From: Rhizobium leguminosarum bv. trifolii WSM2297
GTDB taxonomy: Bacteria > Pseudomonadota > Alphaproteobacteria > Rhizobiales > Rhizobiaceae
Reading direction: 5' to 3'
NCBI RefSeq assembly: GCF_000271845.1
Contig: NZ_JH719395.1
Span: 2,387,624-2,451,623 of the forward strand
DNA length: 64,000 bases
This document shows positions 37,769 through 46,509 of the stretch, piece after piece. The notes beneath the pieces are model-generated. The model did no database searches. It was not told the origin of the DNA and was given only the letters and a program-made list of their open reading frames with translations. Within the stretch, counting starts at the first letter, position 1, and each line of letters begins with the position of its first letter. Both the position numbers and the translations under genes were made by a program.

Positions 37769-39283
37769 ATGGTCCAGTTGGAGAAGAAAGCGGCGACCGG
37801 TAATGCCCCCAAGATGGGCGCGCGCGGGATCTACGAGGCGCTCAGTGATCAAATCCTTAGCCGCGTTTATGAGGCGGGAAGCCAGCTGCCATCCTCACGC
37901 AGCCTGGCAAACGAGTTGCATGTGTCGCGAACGACGGTCACGGTTGCCTATGAACAGCTTGCCGCTGAAGGTTTCGTGGAACTGCGCCAGGGCGCTCGTC
38001 CGCGGGTGACGGCCTTGCAGCTTGAACAGCGCCCCCGAGCAGCTAAGCCTTCGCGGGATGCGTGTGGGCCGCTCTCGGCTTACGGCGAAAGACTTCGCGC
38101 GCTTCCACCGTGGCTCGATTACCTGCCCAATGGGCTGTCGGTGGATTTTCGGTACGGCGATCTTGCCCCATCCGATTTTCCGGCGTTGGCGTGGAAGCGC
38201 GCTGTCAATTCGGTGATTGGTCAAAGACCGGGACGGCTGGCCTATGAGGACCCGCGAGGATCCCGGCGCCTGCGGCAAGCCCTTCAGGGTTATCTTTGGC
38301 GGGCACGGACATTGCACTGCGATCTGGCGCAAATCATCGTCGTCAATGGCTCCCAGCAGGGCCTGGACCTCTGCGCGCGGATCCTCCTCGACGCTAACAG
38401 CGCATTTGTGATGGAAAATCCCGGCTACCGGATGGCTCGCCAGATCTTTTCGAGTACCGGGGCATACCCCGTGGCAGTGGAGGTGGACGCGGACGGCTTG
38501 AAGACCGCGGATTTGGCAGGTATCGACGCCCGGATGGCCTATGTGACGCCATCCCATCAGTTTCCCTTAGGCGGCGTCATGCCGATCAGTCGTCGCCACC
38601 AGCTTCTCGATTGGGCTCGGGATCGAGATGCCTATGTGGTTGAGGACGACTACGACAGCGAATACCGGTACGATATCAGCCCGGTTCCGCCGCTCCAGAG
38701 TCTGGATAACGGGCGTAACGTCATTTATCTGGGCACTGTTTCGAAGACACTGTCGCCGATGATGCGCATTGGCTACCTCGTGGTGCCAAAGCATTTGCAG
38801 GAGGTGTTCGCAACTGCCAAGCAATTGATCGACCGGCATACACCAATGACCGAGCAGGAAGCGCTTGCCTCCCTTATCGAAAGCGGCGCCTATGAGAGCC
38901 ATGTGCGTCGTGTCAGGCGAATCAATCGAGAGCGCCGCGAGACGTTGTTGAGCGCCCTTGAGGGTGCATTCGGCGAACGGCTCACCGTAGAGGGTGCCGA
39001 TGCCGGATTGCATGTCGTCGTCTGGTTCAATGAGCTGCCGGGATCGGCGGAGACCGCCCTGATCGATGTCGCGCGCCAACGCGGCGTCGGCCTCTACGGT
39101 ATTTCAGCGCTCTACGATTCAGCACCCGGAGCAACCGAATCGCCACAACAGCGGCTTGGATTGGTGATGGGCTATTCGGCTTTGACGCCGAAGCAGATCG
39201 ACAAGGGCATTCAATTCGTCGCCGCAGCCGTCGATGCTGTGAATGCACGCGCTGACATACAGACGGAGATCGCGAGCATCTGA
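37769..39283 (+). CDS. MocR/PdxR-type regulator (GntR DNA-binding plus aminotransferase domain)
   Basis: I use the ATG at 37769 (MVQLEKKAATG); the frame is open further upstream but that part is antisense to the lyase gene. The 504-residue product has a GntR helix-turn-helix (residues about 20-80, LPSSRSLANELHVSRTTVTV) and a fold-type I aminotransferase domain with YVVEDDYDSEYRYD and the PLP-Lys region YLGTVSKTLSPMMRIGYL. Such proteins usually control a neighbouring PLP- or amine-related gene, here probably the divergent lyase. Confidence 0.85.
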   Translation: MVQLEKKAATGNAPKMGARGIYEALSDQILSRVYEAGSQLPSSRSLANELHVSRTTVTVAYEQLAAEGFVELRQGARPRVTALQLEQRPRAAKPSRDACGPLSAYGERLRALPPWLDYLPNGLSVDFRYGDLAPSDFPALAWKRAVNSVIGQRPGRLAYEDPRGSRRLRQALQGYLWRARTLHCDLAQIIVVNGSQQGLDLCARILLDANSAFVMENPGYRMARQIFSSTGAYPVAVEVDADGLKTADLAGIDARMAYVTPSHQFPLGGVMPISRRHQLLDWARDRDAYVVEDDYDSEYRYDISPVPPLQSLDNGRNVIYLGTVSKTLSPMMRIGYLVVPKHLQEVFATAKQLIDRHTPMTEQEALASLIESGAYESHVRRVRRINRERRETLLSALEGAFGERLTVEGADAGLHVVVWFNELPGSAETALIDVARQRGVGLYGISALYDSAPGATESPQQRLGLVMGYSALTPKQIDKGIQFVAAAVDAVNARADIQTEIASI

Positions 39284-39494
39284 TTGCATCCCCTCGTGCA
39301 AAATCTCCGGCTTCTTCTCCAACTGGACTAGATACATGCGGGCAAACTGGCACTATCGAGGACGCCAGTTTCAAGGCAGATTTCCCAAGCAGCTGGGACT
39401 GGCGTGGCATGGGATGTTCCCTGAAGAGCAACAAGGCACTGGCGTAACCCCCATCTTCGATCGAAGGCAAGACGGGTACCGCGGAGGCCGATAC

Positions 39495-39986
39495 ATGACT
39501 TGGCAGGGAAGTTTGCTCCACATTCATTTAGCGCCGGCCGCTTCCTATGAAATGGAAGAACTGGCTGAAGCACAGCTCGTTGCCGGGCGCGGCATAGTTG
39601 GTGACCGGTATTATCTCGGCACCGGCACCTATTCGCCCAAGCCTGACGTCCGCGAGATTACGCTGATCGACGTTGAAGTTCTTGAAGCGATTGCTCAAGG
39701 AGAGCCCAAAATTCCCGGGTTCAAGGAAACGCTCAAACCCGAAGATCACAGGCGCAATCTGACGACCCGCGGCGTTCCGCTCGCTCATCTCGTGGGCAAG
39801 CGCTTCCGGGTCGGAGAAACCGTCTTGCGGGCGGCGCGAATGAATTTCCCCTGCAAGTACATCGAGGAACTCCTCGGCATGCCGGGCCTTTATGAGGGAC
39901 TGCTGAACCGCTCCGGTCTCAACTGTTCGATCGAAATCGGTGGCGTTATCCGCCCCGGCGATCCGATTCTGCCAATGGACGAGTGA
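39495..39986 (+). CDS. MOSC-domain protein
   Basis: MOSC domains bind sulphur or molybdenum cofactor and serve in sulphur-transfer or reductive pathways. The 163-residue product starts MTWQGSLLHIHLAPAA and shows GRGIVGDRYYLGTGTYS, DHRRNLTTRGVPLAHLVGKR and the conserved Cys in ARMNFPCKYIEEL. It lies seven bases upstream of a ferredoxin-type reductase gene, consistent with a two-part oxidoreductase module. The frame is open upstream; this start matches the family. Confidence 0.82.
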   Translation: MTWQGSLLHIHLAPAASYEMEELAEAQLVAGRGIVGDRYYLGTGTYSPKPDVREITLIDVEVLEAIAQGEPKIPGFKETLKPEDHRRNLTTRGVPLAHLVGKRFRVGETVLRAARMNFPCKYIEELLGMPGLYEGLLNRSGLNCSIEIGGVIRPGDPILPMDE

Positions 39987-39992
39987 CGCGAC

Positions 39993-40943
39993 ATGGGATC
40001 TCCACGTATCATCATGAAACTGGTCGTTACCGGCGTCCACAACGAGCCCGGGGACGTCCGGGTGATCGAGCTGAGGCACCAGCGCAGGCCTCTTCTGCCG
40101 GCCTTCGGACCAGGATCGCATGTCGACGTCCACCTACCCGACGGGAAGGTACGCCAATACTCGCTCTGCGGTGATCCAGAAGATCTCAGCCGCTACACGA
40201 TAGCGGTGAAGCGCGAGACCGGCGGCCGGGGCGGCTCGGCATGGATCCACGAAACTATTGCACCGGGCGCCGAGCTGCCCGTATCCGCCCCGCGCAATCA
40301 TTTCCCGCTCAAGGATAGTGATGGACCGGTCCTTCTTCTGGCAGGGGGGATCGGGATCACGCCGATCCTTGCAATGGCTCGGGCTCTCTATCGTCAGGGC
40401 AGGCCCTTCGAACTCCATTATTTTGCGCGGAGCCGAAGCCTTGCTCCGTTGCTAAGGACCTTAGAGGAAAGCACCTGCGCCGATAGCCTGAGGCACCATT
40501 TCGACGATCAAGTCGAAACCCAACAAGACATAGAGGGCCTGTTGTCGACAAGGCCGGGCGAGGCGCAGCTCTATTACTGCGGACCGCCGGGCTTCATGGC
40601 GGCGATCGCAAGGGCTTCGCAACATTGGCCGGATGGCACGGTCCATTTCGAGGCGTTTCAGCCGTCGGTCCATGACGATACGCCACCCGTACCGTTCACA
40701 ATCGTTCTTCGCAACGGCACGGTTGTTCCGGTTACTGCAGACGAGTCAGCGCTATCAGTCATTCGCGCCGCCGGCGTGTTGCTGATGGCATCTTGCGAGA
40801 ACGGCGTCTGCGGAACCTGCGAGTGCGGGTTTCTGGAAGGGCAGCCGATCCATCGCGATGCGGTGCTCTCGAACGAGGCTCGCAGCCATCGATTTATCCC
40901 GTGCGTATCGCGCGCGACTGGCGTTCTGAAACTTGACCTGTAA
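39993..40943 (+). CDS. Phthalate-dioxygenase-reductase-type electron transfer protein
   Basis: The 316-residue product has three parts: an FMN/FAD-binding barrel (RQYSLCGDPEDLSRYTIAVK), an NAD-binding domain (VLLLAGGIGITPILAMARAL, YYCGPPGFM) and a C-terminal [2Fe-2S] plant-type ferredoxin domain (CENGVCGTCECGFLEG with a later FIPCVSRA Cys). This is the VanB/PDR layout that passes electrons from NAD(P)H to an oxygenase. No oxygenase follows; the MOSC protein just upstream may be its partner. Confidence 0.87.
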   Translation: MGSPRIIMKLVVTGVHNEPGDVRVIELRHQRRPLLPAFGPGSHVDVHLPDGKVRQYSLCGDPEDLSRYTIAVKRETGGRGGSAWIHETIAPGAELPVSAPRNHFPLKDSDGPVLLLAGGIGITPILAMARALYRQGRPFELHYFARSRSLAPLLRTLEESTCADSLRHHFDDQVETQQDIEGLLSTRPGEAQLYYCGPPGFMAAIARASQHWPDGTVHFEAFQPSVHDDTPPVPFTIVLRNGTVVPVTADESALSVIRAAGVLLMASCENGVCGTCECGFLEGQPIHRDAVLSNEARSHRFIPCVSRATGVLKLDL

Positions 40944-40957
40944 AACTGGGGGGAGAT

Positions 40958-41221
40958 ATGAACTCCAAGATCAGCTTCTTGAGCGAAGTGGAACGCTGCG
41001 TTTGCTGGCTTGCCGCGTGGACGATCCACCACGCCAACCTTATTCGCGAGGGAGACGAGGTGAAGGTCGCCGGGCATCAGGCTTCGTCCGCTTCTCTGAG
41101 CACGATCATGACCGCGCTCTACTGCTTGGTGCTCCGTCCGCAGGACCGGGTCGCGGTCAAACCCCACGCAGCGCCGATATTCCATGCTCTCCAGTATCTG
41201 GCAGCCTTCAACTACCCATGA
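40958..41221 (+). pseudogene. Transketolase/PDH-E1-like N-terminal fragment
   Basis: The 87-residue frame (VERCVCWLAAWTIHHANLIR, GHQASSASLSTIMTALYCLV, AVKPHAAPIFHALQYL) is the start of a thiamine-diphosphate enzyme of the pyruvate dehydrogenase E1/transketolase type, cut short. It follows the reductase gene with an AGGGGGAGAT-like ribosome site, so it was part of that operon. The cut marks the left edge of the accessory island. Confidence 0.65.
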
Positions 41222-41250
41222 TTTTGGCCTTAGGAACGAAGGCGAAGATG

Positions 41251-41436
41251 TCAGGTCGAGGCGGGAGTTTTCAATTTGCCTACTAGTATTGTTCTCAATG
41301 AGGATCGATCGGATGACCGGGATGGCATTTTGGTAAGATGCTTAGGTGAAGCTGGCCGCAACATCGACAACAACGACAGGGTTGTCGGATTTTCGGCTTC
41401 CTGTTCCTCGGTACTATTGTTTTCGAAAACCTGCAT
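41251..41436 (-). CDS. Possible small protein with strong ribosome site
   Basis: The 61-residue frame starts MQVFENNSTEEQEAENPTTL behind GAGGAGGAGA, an excellent Shine-Dalgarno sequence. It is acidic at the N-terminus and Ser/Lys/Arg-rich at the C-terminus (PSRSSDRSSLRTILVGK). No family is recognised. It could be a short regulatory or peptide-precursor gene, or chance. Confidence 0.35.
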   Translation of the reverse strand: MQVFENNSTEEQEAENPTTLSLLSMLRPASPKHLTKMPSRSSDRSSLRTILVGKLKTPAST

Positions 41437-41857
41437 CGCTGTCTCCTCCTCGCGGAGACTAGCGGCGTTTCTCAACTTTAAGAAGATCATTATTGGCGTT
41501 GGGATGAGTTTTCAGGAGGTTTTCTGTGAGCTAGCTATCATTTCTATTTGGATCAGCAGCTTGTCAAGGTCATTCGCCGCTGAGGACACGAAGATAAGAA
41601 ACTCAGAGAAAAGTATTCGCCTTGATGCGAATCAAACCTGGGATGTATCTTGAGCACAAGCCAAAAATTTCACATGGATAACAAAGCCGGTGTTTTACGG
41701 GGGGTGCAAGAGCTTGACGAATAAGGGTCTCAACGGTCATTCGCTCACTCGAACGTTCGCTGACCGTCTCTGCAACCGGTATCCGGTATGCCTCTTAGCT
41801 GAATGGAAAGACGAATTTGTTGGGGACTGATTTCTAGTTCCCCACTATGTATCCCGA
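41437..41857. other. Spacer at the left edge of the accessory island
   Basis: No gene is supported. A frame starting with TTG at 41714 is continuous with the next gene except for one TGA near 41828, so that gene may once have started here. Confidence 0.45.
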
Positions 41858-43330
41858 TTGTCATTTGCCACCGGCGTATCGTTTGTGGAATGTTGCGCGA
41901 GAAGCACGTGTTTAATGCGTATATCAAGAAGGTGGCCAACGTTGACGGGAATACCAGCCAGCGGCGAGGATCCAATTCCGGGTTTTCGAAAGGACCAAAA
42001 GCTTGATCGACTCGCAGAGCGGTTCAATGTTGCTCAATTCGTGAGTTTCGGTCCGGGTAGAAACGGACCCACGCAGCAGTACGCTCGCTTAGCTGGAGCT
42101 TCGCCAAACCCCGCGTTTCCGACCGTCAATGCGGCTATCGAAGCTCTCTTTGCTCGAAGCGTCGACGGTACCGTCAATATCCGGAGTTTCAGCGAAAGCG
42201 ATTCCCAGAGCCGAGAGTTCCTGTACGCCCTTGCAACTATCGATGACGTCGTATCTGCGATCCATCGGATCTCTTCAGAGGGTGCTTACACAATAGCGAA
42301 CGAGACTATTGACGTTTCCGACGGCGGCGTCTCTGGGGTTGCCGTGGACGGCCTGGTAGAATTCCGGCCGGACGCGACCCCGCGCGGTGTCGAAGCTCCC
42401 GGTTTCGCCAGTCTTCCTCTCGATTGGGCAGCATCCCTGTTTAAATCGGTATACGGCGTCAATGCCTCCTTGGAGGAAGCTCGGCATGCTCGTGTGGAGT
42501 TCAGCCTTCACCCCGTAAGAAGAGGTTGGCGGCAAAGTCATCTTATCTTCTGGGAGTATGGCGAAGTCGAACATTTCGATCGTAGCGCCGACGTGGTGTG
42601 GCCAAACGACTTCAGCCGTATGATAGGTGACAAAGCATACGGTCTCCTGATCGCGAACTTGATCGGCGTTCCAGTGCCAAAGACGACCGTCCTAGGTCGA
42701 AGGGTCGCGCCTTTTTCTTTCGGGACGGATACTGGCTCTGCGGAACGGTGGATCCGAACGAGCCCAGTCGTTCAGGTGCCAGGTAAGTTCACGACGGCCA
42801 AAGGTTGGCTCGATCCGTTTAAGTTGGTTCAGGACGAGGATCCCGACGGAACAGCTTTGGCGTCGATCCTTTCACAGCACTCCGTGACAGCGGTTTACTC
42901 CGGTGCTGCGATTGAAGGAGCCGACGGCGAGTTCATCGTTGAAGGCGCAGCGGGTTGGGGCGAAGGGTTCATGCTCGGAACGACTGCGCCGCAGGTTATG
43001 CCGGAGGATGTGGTCAAGGCTGTTTCCCAAGTTCGCCAACAGCTTAACGCTCGGCTTGGGAGTGTTCGGTTTGAGTGGGTGTTTGACGGCGTTCAGGTTT
43101 GGGTAGTGCAACTTCACACCGGAGCCAGCCAATCTGCTGGCCGCGCCCTGGTGCCTGGCGAAGCTGAACAATGGGTGACCTTCAACGTTTATCAAGGCTT
43201 GGAGGCACTTCGAGACCTTATTCGCACCCTTCCGGTGAATACCGGCATTCAACTGGATGGTGCCGTGGGAAGGACCAGTCATATCGCCGATGTCGTTCGC
43301 AAGGCCAATGTCCCAACAAGATTGCTTTGA
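41858..43330 (+). CDS. PEP-synthase-like ATP-grasp protein, unknown role
   Basis: The 490-residue product matches no named enzyme I know throughout. Its C-terminal third resembles the nucleotide-binding part of PEP synthase/pyruvate phosphate dikinase: FIVEGAAGWGEGFMLGTTAP and VRFEWVFDGVQVWVVQLHTG (the EW-x-DG-x-x-x-x-VQ pattern). The N-terminal 35 residues (Cys- and Arg-rich) look non-native; true translation may begin near PASGEDPIPGFRKDQKLDRL or upstream in a frame broken by one TGA. It is followed by a small gene and a dGTPase, so I infer a nucleotide-linked accessory function, possibly defence. Confidence 0.55.
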   Translation: MSFATGVSFVECCARSTCLMRISRRWPTLTGIPASGEDPIPGFRKDQKLDRLAERFNVAQFVSFGPGRNGPTQQYARLAGASPNPAFPTVNAAIEALFARSVDGTVNIRSFSESDSQSREFLYALATIDDVVSAIHRISSEGAYTIANETIDVSDGGVSGVAVDGLVEFRPDATPRGVEAPGFASLPLDWAASLFKSVYGVNASLEEARHARVEFSLHPVRRGWRQSHLIFWEYGEVEHFDRSADVVWPNDFSRMIGDKAYGLLIANLIGVPVPKTTVLGRRVAPFSFGTDTGSAERWIRTSPVVQVPGKFTTAKGWLDPFKLVQDEDPDGTALASILSQHSVTAVYSGAAIEGADGEFIVEGAAGWGEGFMLGTTAPQVMPEDVVKAVSQVRQQLNARLGSVRFEWVFDGVQVWVVQLHTGASQSAGRALVPGEAEQWVTFNVYQGLEALRDLIRTLPVNTGIQLDGAVGRTSHIADVVRKANVPTRLL

Positions 43331-43485
43331 GTGGTGGCCTCGTCGCCACACCCAGTTCGCGAAAAGTGATTTGCAATTTCACCCGATTTGCAAGAAAACG
43401 TGAACGAAACGTAAACAAATACGTTGTAAGCTCTAAGCAAGGCTTATTTGATGAGTCTTGCAAACCGCGCCAAGGAGGATTCGAA

Positions 43486-43632
43486 ATGGCTTATGCTGCA
43501 GTCCTGGAAGCTAGACAAATTGCTGAGACTAAAGTGGAGACGCTTCGCGCTGCTGTCAGGCTGAGCGAGGAGCGTGCGAAAGCAGCGGCTTCAGACGCTC
43601 AGAAAAAGGCGCCAGAAGGCAAGAAGGACTAA
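43486..43632 (+). CDS. Small Ala/Glu/Lys-rich helical protein
   Basis: A 48-codon gene (MAYAAVLEARQIAETKVETL) with a very strong ribosome site (AAGGAGG, 8 bases before the ATG), eight bases upstream of the dGTPase start. The product is predicted to be one charged helix (RAAVRLSEERAKAAASDAQK). Unknown role. The tight spacing suggests it is co-expressed with the dGTPase, perhaps as a regulator. Confidence 0.55.
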   Translation: MAYAAVLEARQIAETKVETLRAAVRLSEERAKAAASDAQKKAPEGKKD

Positions 43633-43640
43633 TATGTAGG

Positions 43641-45017
43641 ATGATGTATTCTGCTGGCGATTATGAGCGTCCGGTCCCAACTTCGGATACTGAGAATACT
43701 GAATGGCGCCCGCCCTTCATCCGCGACTACGGTCGGATTATTCACAGTGCAAGCTTTAGACGCCAGCAGGGGAAGACGCAGGTTTTTCCTGGTCATGAGT
43801 CAGACTTCTTCAGAAACAGGCTGACCCACTCGTTGGAGGTTGCCCAGATTGCGGAAGGCATCGCAGACCGTCTGAATGTCATTTACAAAGATGTTCTAGA
43901 GAGGAATCCGATCAGTAGCAGATTATGTGCTGCTGCTGGTCTGGTTCACGACATAGGCCATCCGCCGTTTGGTCATAACGGGGAGCGGGCGCTCGACGAT
44001 AAGATGAAAAAGTATGGAGGGTTCGAAGGGAACGCTCAAACGTTGCGTATTCTTAGTCGACTGGACAAGAAGGCGCTATACAAAGAAGAGGTTGCAGGAG
44101 ACAATCGGGCAGGGATGAACCTCTGCTATAGAACTCTCGCCGCCATCTTGAAATACGACAGGGCAATCCCCCTCGAGCGAGAAGAGGGGTCGAAGCTCAC
44201 AAAGGGCTATTACCTATCTGAGAAGCCGATAGTTGATCGCATCAAAGAGAAGGTGCTCAGGGGAAAGAGCGGCCCCCTGGAAGGCGAGTTCAAGACCATT
44301 GAATGCGCGATAATGGATATCTCAGATGATATCGCCTATTCGGTTTACGACCTTGAAGACAGTCTCAAAGCCGGATTTCTTACGCCTGCAACGATCCTAG
44401 CTACGGATGACAAGCGTCTCGACGACGTGGCCGCTGATGTGACAAAGCAAATGGGGCGGCCTGTCGATCGGGGCGAGGTCATGTCGGTGTTCGTTGACCT
44501 CTTCAAGGGCATGATCCCTGAAGTGTCCGAAGACCATGCCAGCGCAGTCGTGAATTTCGCGAAGGCTGTTCAGGGGTCGCATGAGCTAAGTTCGAACGGT
44601 TATACCCGAACGAAGTTGTCTTCCCAGCTCGTCCACGAGTTCATAAATGGCGTCGAGTTCAAATTCGATCCAAATCGGCCAGCACTTTCTAAGGTGTGGC
44701 TTAAGGCGGAAATCAAGCTGAAGGTCGAGGTCCTCAAGCAGTACACCTATAAGTCCATCATCTATTCGCCACGAGTTAAGCTCGGAGAGTTCCGAGGAAC
44801 TCAGCTAGTTAAGGAAATATTTGAAGCGCTGGCAGGAGATAAGGGGGAGCTCCTGATGCCCGATGATGTCCGTGAGAGGTTTCTGGTTTCCGAAGACAAG
44901 GGACATAGGGCACGCACAATTTGCGACTTCGTCGCCGGAATGACAGACCGATACGCGATGGAGTTTTGGGCGCGACTGAAATCCGATGGCGCGGAAAGCA
45001 TGTTTAAGGACATATAG
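43641..45017 (+). CDS. dgt: dGTP triphosphohydrolase (HD domain)
   Basis: The 458-residue product is a dGTPase-type HD hydrolase that releases triphosphate from dNTPs: SASFRRQQGKTQVF, then FRNRLTHSLEVAQIAEGIAD, LVHDIGHPPFGHNGE (the metal-binding HD) and MDISDDIAYSVYDLED. It is of normal length and complete. Related enzymes are proven anti-phage effectors that drain the dNTP pool, and this copy lies in an island of conflict-type genes rather than in a housekeeping context. A plain metabolic role cannot be excluded. Confidence 0.85.
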   Translation: MMYSAGDYERPVPTSDTENTEWRPPFIRDYGRIIHSASFRRQQGKTQVFPGHESDFFRNRLTHSLEVAQIAEGIADRLNVIYKDVLERNPISSRLCAAAGLVHDIGHPPFGHNGERALDDKMKKYGGFEGNAQTLRILSRLDKKALYKEEVAGDNRAGMNLCYRTLAAILKYDRAIPLEREEGSKLTKGYYLSEKPIVDRIKEKVLRGKSGPLEGEFKTIECAIMDISDDIAYSVYDLEDSLKAGFLTPATILATDDKRLDDVAADVTKQMGRPVDRGEVMSVFVDLFKGMIPEVSEDHASAVVNFAKAVQGSHELSSNGYTRTKLSSQLVHEFINGVEFKFDPNRPALSKVWLKAEIKLKVEVLKQYTYKSIIYSPRVKLGEFRGTQLVKEIFEALAGDKGELLMPDDVRERFLVSEDKGHRARTICDFVAGMTDRYAMEFWARLKSDGAESMFKDI

Positions 45018-45037
45018 TCTGGCCCCTGCTGTAAGAA

Positions 45038-45472
45038 CTAGCTACTACTGGTCGAACCGAAACCGCCGGATCCTCGATCCGATTGGGAGAGGTCATCTCC
45101 GAAGCGTACTGTCGCCTGAGGCGCCGAAGCTATAACCAGCTGCGCTATCCTCATCCCCACCTCGATCTGAAAGGCTTCCTTTCCGAAATTGACAAGCAGC
45201 ACCTGAATCTCGCCGCGATAATCGGCGTCGATGGTGCCTGGGCTGTTCAAAACCGTCACGCCATTCCGCGCAGCATGTCCCGATCGAGGGCGCACCTGCC
45301 CCTCCCAACCCGGCGGGATTTCAACAGCAAGTCCGGTGGGAATGACCGCATAGTTGCCCGGGGAAATCGAAGAAGCGGCAATCGCCGCCAAGTCCATTCC
45401 TGCTGCGCCGGGAGTCGCGTAAGAGGGCAACCGAGCGTCTGGATGAAGTCGTTGAAAGACTATCTCGATCAT
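45038..45472 (-). CDS. dut: dUTP diphosphatase
   Basis: dUTPase splits dUTP into dUMP and pyrophosphate. With the start at 45472 ([20 protein letters not shown] before it) the 144-residue product has all five trimeric dUTPase motifs: [36 protein letters not shown] and the C-terminal [11 protein letters not shown] loop. It is convergent with the dGTPase gene, 20 bases apart. Placing a dUTPase beside a dGTPase on an accessory island suggests nucleotide-pool control in phage conflict, which is inference. Confidence 0.9.
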   Translation of the reverse strand: MIEIVFQRLHPDARLPSYATPGAAGMDLAAIAASSISPGNYAVIPTGLAVEIPPGWEGQVRPRSGHAARNGVTVLNSPGTIDADYRGEIQVLLVNFGKEAFQIEVGMRIAQLVIASAPQATVRFGDDLSQSDRGSGGFGSTSSS

Positions 45473-45624
45473 TGGAATTCCTTTCACTGACGGCAGGAGG
45501 TAATGATACCCTCAAGGAAATGCTTGGGAAATAGGCGATGCCGACCTTGAAAGCGTACAACTTACCTGCGAGAGTCTGGACAGTTTAACGAGCGACTCTT
45601 CATCGTCTACTGGCAAGAATACGC

Positions 45625-46509
45625 ATGTCTTCAGAAATCTCACTAATATTCGAAAAAGAAAAGAAGTTCAGGGAGTTTCATATTTGGCCTTTCTCGTCGG
45701 AACTCGACGTTCGCCAGTGGCTCAGCAATTTCGATGAACACCACAACGAATTTGCGTTGAGGCTGCTGGACGGATTCAACTACATCGCGGATCCGCTCAT
45801 CAATGCCATGCTCGCCGGAGCGATGCAGCGCATGGTAACACACGCCGCAGGGTCGGCCTTTATGCCTGGCGCCGATTTTTTCAATGAAACCATCTTCGTG
45901 CTTGTGCAGGGCGAACAGCCCAGCGCCTCCGACAGCGGCTATATGTATGCAAGGAAATTGCGGGATAAGCTTGCAGTTGAAGAAAAGAGGATCAAGGATC
46001 CCGCAAGCGCGCTGAAGGTTATTAGTCAATTTCGAAATGTCGTGTTCGTTGATGACTTCATCGGGTCTGGGCAACAGATGCTGCATACGTGGCATGGCAA
46101 ACACGAGATTGCGCCCGGGCAGATAACCTCATTCGATGGGGTAAGCACTCTTGGGAGCCATAGGTTTTACTATTGTGCTACGGTCTGCAGCGCTGTCGGG
46201 CACGCGAACTTAGGTCAGCTTCTGCCGGACCTGCGGTTATTCGCGGCAAATGTGCTTCGCGAGGAAGACAGCCTCATCTACCCAGGCCGTCCTATCTGGC
46301 GGGGTCGATATGACGAGAGCATGGCCTTGCTGAAGCACTATTCCGAGAAAGCTGGGTATCAGGCGGAGAATGGTGGCGAAAACGACTGGCGGGGCTTTCA
46401 CCGACAAGGCCTGGGATTGGCCTACTGGCATGGGGTGCCTGATGCCACGTTGCCCGTGTTCCGATCAACGCGAAACAACTGGAAACCGCTAGTGAGGACA
46501 AAAGGATGA
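45625..46509 (+). CDS. PRTase-like protein, first gene of a four-gene operon
   Basis: The 294-residue product has a phosphoribosyltransferase PRPP loop, VVFVDDFIGSGQQ (residues 139-151), preceded by FFNETIFVLVQGEQPSASDS and followed by FYYCATVCSAVGHA. It is not a housekeeping purine or pyrimidine PRTase, and resembles PRTase domains found by comparative genomics in predicted conflict systems (PRTase-CE, from memory). It overlaps the next gene by four bases. Substrate unknown. Possible roles: nucleotide or NAD-type signal chemistry, or target modification. Confidence 0.65.
   Translation: MSSEISLIFEKEKKFREFHIWPFSSELDVRQWLSNFDEHHNEFALRLLDGFNYIADPLINAMLAGAMQRMVTHAAGSAFMPGADFFNETIFVLVQGEQPSASDSGYMYARKLRDKLAVEEKRIKDPASALKVISQFRNVVFVDDFIGSGQQMLHTWHGKHEIAPGQITSFDGVSTLGSHRFYYCATVCSAVGHANLGQLLPDLRLFAANVLREEDSLIYPGRPIWRGRYDESMALLKHYSEKAGYQAENGGENDWRGFHRQGLGLAYWHGVPDATLPVFRSTRNNWKPLVRTKG

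Noticed and set aside
43371..43384. vir box-like TTGCAATTTCAC before the small gene and dGTPase
   Set aside because: Two mismatches, different from the effector vir boxes, and no functional link to the vir regulon.
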